Positions 1 through 11,666 of a DNA stretch of 64,000 bases are shown here, piece after piece. The stretch comes from Phallus indusiatus (lineage: Eukaryota; Basidiomycota; Agaricomycetes; Phallales; Phallaceae). Below the pieces are notes generated by a model, which saw nothing but the letters and a program-made list of their open reading frames with translations, ran no database searches and had not been told where the DNA came from. The DNA is taken from the NCBI GenBank assembly GCA_027605045.1, contig JAQFWX010000010.1, forward strand, positions 810,879 through 874,878. The letters run 5' to 3'. The stretch's first letter is position 1. The number at the start of each line of letters is the position of its first letter. The position numbers were made by a program, and so were the translations under genes.

Positions 1-947
1 ATCATTGATAGAAGTACTGCTTTAGTTGTATTTTTTTTGTTTTGTGGAATTACAATACACATCTTGTATTCTGGGGACCAAATTACGTAATCAGCCATGT
101 GCATGATCTGTGTCGCCCAAGCTGAGGACTGAGTCCTGAGGACACTGGAATGCGAAACTAAAATTTACACCTAAGCCATCAACCGTTGAATACAAGACCT
201 TTCAAAATTAATTTCTGTGATCATGAGGAAGAAAATAAAAAATTTTGCAGAAAAGTATCGCCGCTCCAGAGCACTTGAACTCAAGACCAGGATTGAGGTG
301 ATTCTCATATGATAATGAAAGCAAACTACATTAAATAGTGACATTGGTTGGGTAAACCCATAGTAAAAGGAGTATTTTACATTACCGGAAAGCATGAACA
401 CCTACTTAATTTCGACTACTACTGTAAGGTGCCCGGTGTCTCCAGGGCGCGCGGCGAGTAAAAATCGATTGCCGATGCCGTTTCGTCACAATTTTGCAGG
501 GAAAGTAAGCTGTCCAGTCCTGCTTTCCATACTTTCTGTGCAGTCCAAGTACAGCCCAACTGAAGCCGCGATGTCATCTGCGTTTTATCAAAAGACTAGC
601 ACACAATTTCAGGGTGTTTTTCGACGGATTCACTGCCTTTATCTCAATGGTCAGAGCAACGATGCACATTCGTTTTAGATTACTCTTAAAGAAACCCAGC
701 GACTCTTTTACGCTTCGTTGACCCGGTAAGTATTTTAAAGAGGTTTATCTAAGAACAATCTGACAATTCATCAATGACATCTGCAGGAACGTTTTTGGTC
801 TTCGTCGTTGCACTATGTATACTGGTAACGCGTGGCGGTTCTCCTGGAAGGCATGAGGCGATGACTGTCAGACTAATTTTGTTGATAATTGCGGGCCGAC
901 CGGGACATTTATGTAGCCAAACAGTTTTCATCTGTGGCATTTCGTAT
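1..947. other. Intergenic, no gene seen
   Basis: Only short unspliced reading frames without recognisable domains are present. The right part holds the 3' flank of the minus-strand P450 that ends at 948. No RNA gene or repeat was recognised. Confidence 0.5.
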
Positions 948-3085
948 CATGCAATATTCAATCCGTTGGTTTCGAGAGCATTCTTCAAAACTTCCCCCAC
1001 TTCTGGAAACCGAGGTCCGATATTGTACTTGTTTGTCGGCAAAGGTTGACTATTCATAGATTCAGCTTAGACTCTTTAGACAGTCCGAGATTATTGTCAC
1101 TGCTCACGTTGTTAAGCCATGATCAAGCATCTTATTCTCATCAATGTGCATGGGTTTCCCGGTCTCATCCGGCCCCGGATATATATTGAAGCACCAAAGG
1201 ATGGTTGCTATCTGGATAAATAGATTATTCGAAGCTACATGTCTTCCGACACAGATTCTTTATAAAATCAGCTCAAATACCTTGACGGCTGGAAACTCAA
1301 CCTTTTTTTTTTCGACTCACCTCTTTCCAAAACCGAATGTGACATGACCTTCATCTTTCGTCTCCCGACCGGCAATTAGCTTGATTTGACCAGATTCATC
1401 TAGATGTCTCTCGGGACGGAAAAACTCTGCGTCTGGTCCATAAATATCAGGGTCGTGATTCAATGCCCTTTAAAAACGTGGTCATCAAATCAGCGTGAAA
1501 CGAAAATGAAGAACGAACCAAACATTCACTATACAGTCTGTACCTTTAGGAAGAAAACGACCTTCATAAAAGTCATCTTCCGAAAGCGTATGTAAAATAC
1601 CTGGGAAAAGTATCAATTATCACACTAGACTCGGAATACGAAATGGTCTTACCGAAAGGAGTGACTCCTCGCCAACGTAAAAGCTCTCTTACTAAGGCTT
1701 GCGTGTACGGCAACTTTCCAAGGTCATCAAGAGTGGGTAATCGTTCGCGGCCCACAATTTCATCAATTTCCGCTTGTGCTTTCGTTTGAACGTTTGGGTA
1801 TACTGCCATGCTCGTCAAAAACCAAAACATTTGTTTCGCTGTCTTTTTGAAACGTCTGGTTAAAAACATAGCAGCCTAATAAAACTATTGAGAGTGAGAT
1901 CACCGTTTCTGAACCTGCGGCGCTTGAGTGAAAAAGATCAAATTTGGTTCTACCAGTGGAGCATATGATGAGCATACTATAGTGTTCCTACCAGCCATGC
2001 TTTCTCTCGCAAAGTAAGATCGTTATGGACTGGATCTTGTATCAAGCGAGTGGTAACACTTGGTGCGGCAGTCCCAGATTTCTAGAAAGACAACATAAAT
2101 TCAAATACGTATACGGACGCGTCGATGAATACCATTTGTGTTTCGACCTGTTTATATAGCTCATGAAACAGGTCGTCTGCCTCGATGTATACGTTTTCAG
2201 CGTCTCGTTTCCACTTGCATAGTCGAGAAGGGAAGTATCTTAAAAATGGAAAGTATTCCACTAAATACTTTCCAGGTGCAGCTGCATCTATAGCAGTTTG
2301 TGTCAGCCTGTTTATCAACATAATGTTGGCATCAAAGGGATCAGGACATGGTGGAAGACCATAGAGGATGGAAAGAAATGAGGACGCTGTGGACCTGTGG
2401 ATATGTCTGATGTAAAATTGGGGAGCTTGGAGGAGATCTTTAACGAGCAGAAGAGCTTCAAGATCTTGAAACCTATAATAGCTTTTTGCGACCTGATTAT
2501 TCAGCACTCTAGAAAACTCGGTCCTCAATATTGAAATTAACAATTATATTTTCACGAGTACGACTTACTCGTGTGACGCTTTTCGCATTCTTCGCCAGGA
2601 GTTGTCGAGCGAAGCGAAGGGGAAGACTAGACCGCGTGTCATAATTTGAGAAGCTACGATATTGACTGGGCGATTGGAGTAAATACGTGCTCGCTTCTCA
2701 AGAAGATCTACAGCGACTTTGTGATTTCCAATTACGACAGTGGGTTTCCCGACTAAGTTAAGATAAAAAAGAGGACCTAAGTTTAAATAAGTGGAGTAGT
2801 ATGAAGCATCATGTCAGTGAATACGGTATGTAATATGCCAGTGCATGTACCGTATTTTTGAGACCATGAACTAAATTTAAGCCAGCGTAGCTCGGAACCT
2901 AGCAGCTGATGCAAGTTCCCGATGAGAGGTAAACCAGGAGGACCGGGAGGAAGCGGGCGACAGTGTTTGCTAGCTCGGTACGAGCGAATACCACGGTAAA
3001 TAATTATTGAAGCAAGTAACACGAGTACTATTGAGCTTATTGACATATAGGGTGGCAGACGTGGAATTTTAACAATCGTAGCCAT
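948..3085 (-). CDS. Cytochrome P450 monooxygenase, intact, about 500 aa
   Basis: Haem-thiolate monooxygenase, probably ER-anchored and fed by cytochrome P450 reductase; the substrate is unknown. Splicing about eight introns gives one open frame. It starts with a membrane helix (SISSIVLVLLASIII) and a proline hinge PLPPGPPGLPLIGN (exon 1, 3085 to about 2851). Then come GPLFYLNLVGKP, the C-helix motif WRRMRK, the I-helix YAAGSET (a variant of A/G-G-x-E/D-T), the K-helix RELLRW (ExxR), the PERF region FRPERHLD, and the haem loop FGFGKRICVGRH with the axial Cys. The C-terminus reads PRFPEVGEVLKNALE, with the stop at 948-950. The ATG at 3083-3085 was chosen because it precedes the membrane helix. 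The exon joins KYG|PLFYL, LVGTLY|AAG, SET|TAK and NVW|ALNHD all restore family-typical sequence. Length is normal for fungal P450s. The P450 pieces at 24-27 kb are distinct paralogs on the other strand. Family is certain; the CYP subfamily is not assigned. Confidence 0.88.
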
Positions 3086-4562
3086 GCTTTTATACCTAAA
3101 ACTCAAATCAGGCAACCGTGAGATAGGTATTATAATCCGTCTGTATTGCCCTTCGAAATTCCACAGACCCGCGTTGTTCCGGTGAACCCTTAGCGAAGCT
3201 TCTGTTTCCCATTGAAGTGTCAGATTCAAGAGGAAAAACACATGTTATATGGAAGATGGAAGCGTGGGGTGGATATGAAGAGACTGATCGTGTTATATTG
3301 AATTGTCGCCTGGAAATTTAGAAACCCGGGAGTCGGAGCTTGACTAGCTTGACTGTACAGTTGGACCTTCGGATCAAGCTGACCCCAGTTTATAGATGTT
3401 ATCACCCTCGAATAAAATAGATATAGTAATGGACTGTCTTCGATTATTCGTCTTAAGTGTTTTGAGATTCTGCGTATCAGATTTCTCTTCGAGAACAGAA
3501 CAAGAAAGCAATTAGGACTCACCTTCTTAAGGGTGACCTCTTGCTGTTCAGCCACACAGATATGACAATCATTCTTCCATCGCACTTGTACTCCAGAGAA
3601 CGGGTACTTGAGCTACGCACGAGCGGGACTCCAGAGCCGCGCCTTTCCTAGATTCCTCATAGAGAACGAGACTAAGAGTCGACGATGTTAGCTCAGTGAA
3701 GAGTTAAGTTGGAATGGGTCTAGATGTCGCAAGGCCGGATAGTAGACGTGCGTCATCCTTCACTCCAGCATACTGTCCCTATTAGGTTTGAATCTGGGGA
3801 CGCTCTAGTATGTCCATTTAGCTGTTCAAAGTCTTGTGCTTCCAGGGAAATTTGAAAATGAGATGTCTGCCGCGCTGGGCAGAGGATGTCGGTGAAGGAC
3901 AATGGACGATGTAGCCGCGACAACGCTTCCTTGCTCAGCTGAACCCTTGTGCCGTGTGCGGCGCTGTGCTACTAGTACGTCTGGGATAAAGGAGCAGACA
4001 GAATGGTGATGCGTTAATATTAGGTAGGGTATTGAGGAAGCTCATGAGCCAGTCGCGGACACAAGATAGCAAGATGATATATACACGATGATACACCGTG
4101 AACAAGGCCAACGGGGGACGGGGGACGCGGGGACGCGTGACACATGGATGTCACTTCGGGAATACCCGCACATTTTTTCCCTCTCACTTTGACGGCCATC
4201 TCTGAATCCTGATATCGATCTAGCCTCTACCTCGACGTGTAATGAGAGACTTTGAGCTGTGTAGGTCGTCTCATCAGTTGTCTAGTGAGATTCAATCGTA
4301 TTATCTTACGCTCAAACTTTTATCATTCAGATCAAGGTCGTTGGACGCATATCGACGATATGGGTACGCAACAATTCTCATCGATGAGTAAAAATACATG
4401 TTATTATGTCTGAAAAGAATACATGAGAGAAAATATAGTAAAAATCATACACATAGGTACGAAACTCATTCAAGAAGGAGAGGATATAGTGTCCTGTTTT
4501 GTGAATACTAATCATTAGCCTACTAGTTCGCGACCAATGCTACATCGCGGGTGACATCGCAA
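3086..4562. other. Intergenic with one half of a dispersed repeat
   Basis: No gene was recognised. The stretch 3845-3975 is similar to 10205-10335: both contain GAGATGTCTGCC or AAATGTCTGCC followed by GCTGGGCAGAGG or GCTGGCAGAGGA, then the same CGATGT..GGCGACG..GCTTCCTGCTCGGCTGAAC pattern with substitutions. This is probably a transposon-derived fragment of unknown type. Confidence 0.5.
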
Positions 4563-6268
4563 TCAAATCACGTCCTCGGCAAACGCTTTCAAGAAGTTAT
4601 TGATCTTGAGTGTGTAGGGCTGCTGCATTCGTTTGCCTGTCTCCTCGTAAAATTGAGCCATATGCTCATGGATTCTGCGGGCGTACTGGGTATCCTCGGC
4701 CATGATCATAACCGGAGTCTCACTGATCGCTAAAAGAAGGGAAGCGACCGCTCCCACAGTGTCCTGAGTGAATGCACGGTCCCCGAGGTTGAGACCCTGC
4801 AAATTTGGAAAGCAAATTCCATTTTGATGCATTATGTGTATGAGGCGAGAATGGGCCTCGACATATGTGCCAAAATTGGCATCATTTCCCTTGAGGTACA
4901 AGGGCAAAAACGTGGCACATGTAGTACCACTAAAGTGTTGAATACCCTCTCTATCGTGGGCGTGAATACCAATAAAAAATATATCCTGTGCATGTCTGGC
5001 ATATAAACCCAGTACCGTATTAAATTCGAAGGCTTCCACGCTGAAAACTTGCAGCACTATCCAGCCACGAGGGTCTTTGCAACTCTTCAAAAGTTCGGTC
5101 AGATTATCCAAAGTCATATTCACCTGTAAACAACACAACGCCAGATAGTTGAGTTTTTTACAGTTCATTAATGACCGAACCGAATTCCATCCGACGGTGT
5201 ACGATTTTTGTGCCCTAAAGAGGCCAATAGCCAGGTGATCTATATTTGGGCATATAGTTGGGATTTTCCTAATAAACGACTCCAAATCAATCGCAACCGA
5301 TGACATATCCCAGCTTAATTCGGCAAGCGCGGGTAGAGAGAGTCGAGAAACAAAGTTGAGTACGGTATGTTGAGGAATTGACGAGATAAACCTGAGACTA
5401 GTCAGAGATATAAGCCTTCTGGGTGTCCCATCATCGATAGTGTAGTTCATTTCTGGATACAACGCGTCGTGCCTAAGACCTGGATCGCTAATAATCGAAG
5501 TTTGAAGGTTAGGTATCTCAGAAAGACACGCAGCAGTTTCATGCCTGAACAGGGTGCCAGAAATATCCACCAGAGTCAGCGTGGATGAGAATTTCCTTAG
5601 GAGCTCGTGAAGCGACGTCAGGTGATTGAATTTCGTGCATTGTCTTTCGTAGAAAATGCATAGCCCATCTAAACGCGACAGTTCGACAGTCAACATCTTG
5701 CAGAACTCGAATAGCCATACGCGTCTAGCTCTAGGAACCAGAGAAAGATGCACAAAATCCACACGCGGAGTAATCAAAGCTCGAAAGAGTTGGATCTCGA
5801 TTTGAGACCCTTTAGCATGCCAAGTTAATTCTCGACAGGCTGGGAAAAGTGAGCTGGTTCCGTCAGGATTCATCGGGCAATCGTAGCAAGCTCCAAGGAC
5901 AAGAAGAAGTGCCGTCGAATCACCAGATTCTCCTTCGAGCATCAGAACATGGTGACGATACATCTCAAATCTGTCCCATCCGGAGTCTTTGATGTATACA
6001 GTAGACTCGGAGCTCTACATATATAAAAATGGCGTCAAACATGCAAAAATGTGTGCAAGAGCAAACAAATTACCTGGAACGACTCGTCTAGTTTTTCAAA
6101 GGATCCAAAAAGCTCAAGCGCGTCACGAAGCTGAATACTCCTCCACAAAAAACGTTTCGAAGCCGTGAACCAGAGGTCGTTAACGCGAATAGTGGCACAT
6201 AGATCCTCTTTGGAAAGCCATGAGGCGATTTCGTCTACTATATCGTAATTTTCGACAGCACGTTGCAT
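4563..6268 (-). CDS. F-box / LRR-like protein, about 548 aa
   Basis: Probable substrate-recognition subunit of an SCF ubiquitin ligase, as in the large F-box families of mushrooms. Two exons: complement(6074..6268) and complement(4563..6014), with a 59-base intron at 6015-6073 (join ESFQ|SSEST). The N-terminus (ENYDIVDEIASWLSKEDL, then an Arg/Trp-rich stretch ending FLWRSIQL) fits an F-box helix set at about residues 5-50. The remainder has weak leucine-rich spacing, such as SLTSLRFISSIP, LPALAELSWDM and FPNLQGLNLGD, without strict repeats. No signal peptide or membrane helix was seen. It stands alone; the next gene starts about 880 bases away on the other strand. The target cannot be inferred. 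Confidence 0.7.
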
Positions 6269-6653
6269 GGTGAATTTTTGAACTGTGAAAGGTATTTGAA
6301 GACGAGGGGGAAACGCAAAAGCGGGAAAGTTGTATTGGGCCCAAGGAGAGTGTTTCGTTCGACTTATAAAAGAAACGCGTCTTAAGAGTGACTAGATAAT
6401 GTCAGTTTTGGACTTGACGAGAGAATTGGTCCTTGAATATTTGAATGTGGATCAACATTTGTCGTCCATACGCTTGAAATCGCCCCGAAGCCCAATGGTC
6501 CTATCCAATGGTCCTCTAAGCCGAGGCCCGACAGTCCATCGCTGACGCGCCGTTTATGTTCGCTGGCCTCGCACTGCGGTATCGTTCTCGTTTCTTTGAA
6601 GAGTTATCGTGAACATACCGACACCAATATGCAGAATTTAGATCACATAATTG

Positions 6654-6681
6654 TGTATGTCAAGTTAATGCTAAGCATTAT
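6654..6681. repeat. Direct repeat, left copy, flanking cyclase copy 1
   Basis: A 28-base sequence beginning TGTATGTCAAG and ending GCTAAGCATTAT. It recurs at 9550-9577 with one mismatch (T to A). The pair brackets the duplicated cyclase segment. Confidence 0.8.
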
Positions 6682-7146
6682 GCGCGTATATTGAACGGGC
6701 TTTTGCATCATTCCTTATCTTAGCTCACGTTCAGCTGTGCGCTAATCATATCTTGTGTGTTGGTCTGGGATCAAAATTTTGATACTTCGAATTCTAATTT
6801 CATAACATCAGCCGGAGCTAAAGTCCGAAATACACGTGAGATGTTCTTCTGAGCCTGTGAGAGTAATGAATTGGTCTCATGTTAATCCGAATTCTTCATT
6901 GAGCTGGAATTACCTTCCCATACCCATACATATGGTCTCTCTTTTAATATTTAAGCCCTTCCAATCGCGCTTCCCATGACCCTCCCATCTTATCCCTCTA
7001 AACTACAGTCCTCCAAATTGCCCATTCTCGTTTCGCCCTAGTCGGACTGCATTACTTTCGCTTGCACCTGCACAATCGAGCGACTCGAATCTCTCAAGAA
7101 TCACTTCAACCTAATCATCGCACGAAATCAAGGTCAAAGTCAAAGA

Positions 7147-8918
7147 ATGTTTTTCGATAATCTCCCTCTATTCCACGACCTCCCAAGCTTTGGCGGACTT
7201 CCTGGGTGTGCATGGGAAGTATGGGGAAAAGGAGATCAGCTGGGAACGGTTAATTTATTAACCGACGAAGTTGTTGCTCGTGCCGCCCAAGAACACATTA
7301 AGTATGGGTTTTGTCCGATTTTGAAGAGGATGAATGTGGCTGATCATTTTTTTCTTCGATTTTGGATAAAAAAAATAGAACCGGCAAAAGGATCCTATTG
7401 AACTGGTAAGCCGTTTAATTCATTGGAATTTGACATGTCAATTATGAACGACACGTATTTAGGCCGCTAAATTTCCCATCTCAAGTGAACTTTTTGTTCG
7501 TGCTTGCAAGTTTTATTCCATTCAAGTTTTTCTATTAAAGCCAATGTTCAATCGTAAACATCCTGAACATAAAATCATTTCTTTTCCTGGTTCACCTCAC
7601 CCAATCAACGATGATGAACTGCATATAGTCAGCGATTAACCCTTATTGAATTTATATGCGTGGACTAAATATCTTAATTCAACTATATAGAACACTCAAT
7701 CTGGAACACAATGGGACGGTTTGAGGCACTGTGGAATTTTCTCCGAAAAGTGCTTCTATCAAGGGTGTGTTCCACGTCGGAGCTTGCTCCCATGCTCAAG
7801 CTCATGCATTTTTCTCGTCTTTTAGAGTGAAAGCTTCTACTATTTCTAAAGGCCTGACGTCATACAATGATCCATCAAATATACCAGCCGACGAGATCAA
7901 ATTAGGAATACACAGTATGTCAACTACCGGTAGCTTGTTTTCTCGTTATATTCATTTTCTCTAGATTGGGCACAACACGGTAACAAACCATACTACTTAC
8001 CCAAATATTAAGTAGTCAGAAACCTTACACACGCTCAGGTATATGCGGCCGTGGCGTCCTCATCGACCTCGTCAACTACTTTACCGACAACGGAACCAAA
8101 CCTCTCCCCTACGATCCATGGTCGACTCACCCCATTTCGGCCTCTGACATCAAAAACGTAGCCGAACACCAAGGTGTGACATTCCAACAGGGGGATGTCC
8201 TTCTTTTGAGGGTTGGATTTATGCAGGTAACTATACATCGTATATCTTTGGAATCCACAGCTTATTAGTTTTTCGCTGCAGAGATTTAACGGAGAAAGTC
8301 AAACTAATAGAGATGCGTTGCGAACGGGTCCTGACACTTTGTACGTCAACTGTGCTTATTTTCAATTGTAAAATGCTAAGGAGCTTATTTTCTGATAGTG
8401 CTGGAATTGAACCTAGTCTTGAAATGAAAGAATTCCTTTGGTGACAAGTTTATTATTCTACGCACTTCTTCACTTATTTTGATAAAGGAACAACCACTTT
8501 GCGGCAATTGCATCTGATCAACCAGCTCTCGAGATGTGGCCGATCTCTGAGGGAGAAGTTCATTTGCATCAGGTGGGCTTCAATGCATACTATTATAAAC
8601 ATTCAAGACCACTCACTTCCTTGTACAGACTATTCTCGGGTAAGTTTCAAGTACGCCTCAATGGGTCTATTTAATAAAGTTCTTTAGTCTATGGGGAATG
8701 CCAATCGGTACGTCTAATTCCAGAACTCACATGCACAAGAATTTGAGCTGATTCCTACATACGCACGCGTATGTTCAATAATAGGTGAATTTTTCGATTT
8801 GGAAGAACTTTCTAAACACGCAGCCAAAACGGGAAGATACACGTTCTTCTTCTCGTCTTGGCCGTTGAACGTTCTTGGTGGTGTTGCGTCTCCTCCCAAT
8901 GCAGCTGCTATTTTTTGA
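7147..8918 (+). CDS. Cyclase-family protein (kynurenine formamidase-like fold), copy 1
   Basis: Member of the fungal putative-cyclase family (Pfam Cyclase), metal-dependent hydrolase-like proteins; the substrate is unknown. Joining about eleven small exons gives one open protein of roughly 330 aa. It runs MFFDNLPLFHDLPSFGGLPG, then GKGDQLGTVNLLT, PLNFPSQ, ELHINTQSGTQWDGLRH, GICGRGVLIDLVNYF, GDVLLLRVGFMQ, ASDQPALEMWP, and ends ASPPNAAAIF with TGA at 8916-8918. SGTQWDGLRH matches the family metal site HxGTHxDxPxH, with Gln where the first His usually sits. Examples of introns are after EHIK, NW, FPSQ and ELHI; every join keeps frame. No broken splice site was found, so this copy may be expressed. 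Its paralog is at 29304-31068, from which it differs for example by RHCG in place of RHFG. Confidence 0.8.
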
Positions 8919-9122
8919 ATCCGAAAGTTTCAATGCCAATGTACATTACTTAAACAAGTAATCAAGTGATTTGCCGAATTTTTTTATAAGAGCGTGTCAA
9001 TCACTCGTTCGGTTAAAAAGTCCAATCCAATTATAACCCATTTTTTCATAAAAGTATTTCAACAGTTAGTACAAATAAGTAATTGAAGGGAAGGGTGAAA
9101 GATGAGAAAAAATAAAATTTAA

Positions 9123-9206
9123 CTAAACACCTCGAACAAAGAGATGCATCAAGGCACCCCTAGGCGTCAACCGTCGAGCAAGCAGGATTCAATATAAGAC
9201 ACTTTT
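9123..9206 (-). pseudogene. Fragment of Prp4-type kinase 3' end
   Basis: Matches the last about 25 codons of the kinase gene whose stop is at 31276-31278. Here the frame is broken: an extra four bases (GCTTGCTCGACGG where the intact gene has GCCCGACGG) shift the reading. It ends at the duplication boundary, so it is a passenger carried with cyclase copy 1. Confidence 0.8.
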
Positions 9207-9549
9207 CCCAATAATATGTCGGTCAGGGCCAGACAATCGGCAGAAAAATGTTTGATTTGGACCAGAAATCTTTTTAAATCGGCTTAGCACAGGGATATCC
9301 GTCAAATAGACAATAGCAGTTGATATTGGGATATACCATGTACGTCTCGAACCGAAGTTCTTATGTAACTCAACCATTTTATCCTCACCGTGACCGGCCA
9401 TGGCAGTGCGTTTTCAGCACTTACATTTAGGAATATCATGCTTCACATTCATCTATAATTAATGCCGTGCTCACATCAATCATGACAATATGCTTCTCGA
9501 GGGAGGAATATACCACCAATAGCTTCAATGTGATAAATATCAAGCATTA

Positions 9550-9577
9550 TGTATGTCAAGTAAATGCTAAGCATTAT
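9550..9577. repeat. Direct repeat, right copy
   Basis: Partner of 6654-6681, with one mismatch in 28 bases. Confidence 0.8.
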
Positions 9578-10335
9578 CTATATACAGCGTGTATAGATAA
9601 AGTTGCCAACCGCGCCGCGAGTTGAGTTAAAGTTGTCAGCAGAGGTGGGAGTTGAGTTGGAGTTGAGATAAGTTGACTAGGACGGGTCCAGACAACGCAG
9701 GACATGCACGGATACACGCCCGTTCTTTGCTCCGACTTACTTAGCCGTTTGCTCCCAGTTAGCTAGCACACGGCTCTCTGCTAATCGTGGCATTGGGAGC
9801 GACTGTAGTTGAAGCGAGTTGTCTCTAGGGCCTCGAACTACTGCCCGGGATGACGTCTGGTTAGGTCTTCCTCGAAGTCTTGCGAATGACTGAGGTGCTG
9901 GTGCTGCTGGCCTGGTTGTGGGACCGCGCTTGTACTCGCTTGGCTGGCGGGTGTGTTGGCCGCTGAGAACTTGTATGAGTTGTTGTGACTTTAGATCCCG
10001 GACTCGACGTTCATCATGTTGTTGTGGACAGCTGCATTAGCAGGTCGCTGAAAGGGCTGAGTGCCGTCCGACTCGTAGCGTGATCGTGCCCGTGAGATTC
10101 ACTGTTGGTGATCCTATGACTCCCATCTATCACTTTCTTGATGGTATGACGCAACATTTGCTGAGAATGTCTAAGTAACTGAGATGGGAAGCGAGGAAGG
10201 AAATTTGAGGGACATCTCAATGAGAAACGAAATGTCTGCCATGCTGGCAGAGGAAGAGGGTCAACAGACGATGTGGCGGCGACGGCGCTTCCTGCTCGGC
10301 TGAACGCTTGCGCCGCGTTCGCGGCACTTGCTATC

Positions 10336-10821
10336 TCACAGAACGTTAGTTCCATGCAAAGTAATTGATCATCACTTGTCTGATTCTTTTATTTAAAGTG
10401 GTATATTCGTCCTATCCATAACCTCGGCGACAACATCTTTACTATCCAGAATCTGTCCACTGGAGCGTACCTTTGCCCTCAAGACACCACTGAAGAATTC
10501 GGCTACCAATTCAATCCATTCGTCTGGTCCATCGTCAATAAACAGTAGGACTCCGTCAATCAGAATTTACCTTATATCTGATATCGTTTTCTATAACGCA
10601 GGATACGAACAGTGCAAAAGAGTCCCCTTGGGTGGGTTGTGAGCGATGACTCGAAGGTGATAGCCCATCCCAATGGTGTTTTGAATTTGATAACTGGAAA
10701 TCTTTATTTAGAGAGTTGTACTTACTCACGGTACGGTTACCACCTGGGAGATCCAAGCTACTGTGGGACAGAGAGTTTGATCAGAACCCCGGTCGTTGGT
10801 GGAATTCTTCTTGGACAATAA
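10336..10821 (+). pseudogene. 5'-truncated beta-trefoil-like gene copy
   Basis: Similar to exons 2-3 and part of the first intron of the gene at 21527-22125 (for example CTCACAGAACGTTAGTT at the joint, then TGGTATATTCGTCC.., and a last exon ending GGILLGQ and a stop). Exon 1 with the start codon is missing. Similarity begins at 10336, directly after an unrelated dispersed repeat, so this is a truncated copy. The third exon still encodes SPLGWVVSDDSKV and TYSRYGYHLGDPS. Confidence 0.75.
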
Positions 10822-11657
10822 ATGTTTGATTTGAGATATACAAAGATACACGCGAGATAGATGAGTCGTTCAGGGTAATACCGAAGGCATATTGTCATTA
10901 CCGTGTTAGTGGGGTTTAGAGTGACTGTCGCAAGATAAACTGCACGTATATGCGTTGCAGATATTGCGCTAGTGCTGCGGAATGCGCAGCCCGTTATTAA
11001 ATACTAGTTTGTCTATAGTTTCACACTGAGGTGCACAGACACCTGTATTTGTATTTAATATCCTTGTAGTCGAGTGTAGATTCCTCGGCTAGAAATATAC
11101 AGTACACGGGTTTCTATCTACGACACCTCCCTAGTCATCTATACTAAGGATCGACCTACCAGTCGGTGTCCATATTTCTAGCCTCCATTTTTGTCAGTGA
11201 CTTGAAGACCTTAGACTATAGACATGTCAATTCAACAGCAGATTCATTGAATTTCCATCCAAATTCAAATAATTCATTTGTTAAATGAGAGGAACAAAAA
11301 AAAGAGACGGACCTTATGTGAGTACGTGACATCGTAAAATTCCTTTCAACAACAGAAACAAACTTGATATATTTAAAACCCCCATTCAGTGGTCTGTGTC
11401 AGGAATCATTGAGAAATGGTATCCTACGGGACATCAAGAATCTGCGAGATTAGTCCAGCTTCAAAGAACTATATTGATTGCACAGATTCGGGAGTAGTCA
11501 GCTCGAGGTTACGAACCGCATTGCACTGCAAGCCTTGTAAGGAGGAAGAAATTGGGAAGAGAATCGCGTGCCAGCCAATGGGAGTTCTGCCACCCCGTTA
11601 CGTCAGCGAAGTGACGCCACTGACGTGTTCGTTTTTGGTTCGTTAGGATGAGCACTC
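10822..11657. other. Decayed duplicate of the 22.1-22.5 kb flank
   Basis: Parts align with 22126-22480, for example AATAAATGTTTGATT..GAGATATAC, CATGTCAATTCAACAGCAG against CATGTCAATCCAACAGCAG, and GACTTGATATATTTAAA-type sequence. A stretch of about 300 bases (10920-11220) has no counterpart. No gene was seen. Confidence 0.5.
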
Positions 11658-11666
11658 CGCATTACC

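Larger units (their letters stand above)
6690..9206. repeat. Segmental duplication, copy 1 (derived)
   Basis: Near-continuous similarity to 28851-31352, covering the promoter, the whole cyclase gene with all its introns, the 3' flank and the last bases of a kinase gene. Similarity stops abruptly inside the kinase coding sequence at about 9206. That marks this copy as the derived one, because the full kinase gene lies only beside the other copy. Confidence 0.85.
8919..10335. other. Intergenic, repeat-derived sequence
   Basis: Contains the kinase fragment, the right 28-base direct repeat (9550-9577) and a GTTGAG-rich stretch at about 9615-9685. It ends with the second copy of the dispersed repeat shared with 3845-3975. 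No intact gene was recognised. Confidence 0.5.

Noticed and set aside
394..1049. Plus-strand frames near the left edge as genes
   Set aside because: They lack domains and biased composition, and partly overlap the P450 3' end.
948..3085. First P450 as a degraded pseudogene
   Set aside because: Each apparent stop lies in a short intron; the spliced frame runs from the anchor to the end with all key motifs.
7147..8918. Cyclase copy 1 as a pseudogene
   Set aside because: Unspliced frames look broken, but all breaks fall in GT..AG introns and the spliced frame is open.
10014..10355. 113-codon minus frame as a gene
   Set aside because: It lies across a dispersed repeat and the border of a duplicated block; the repeat's other copy does not keep the frame.
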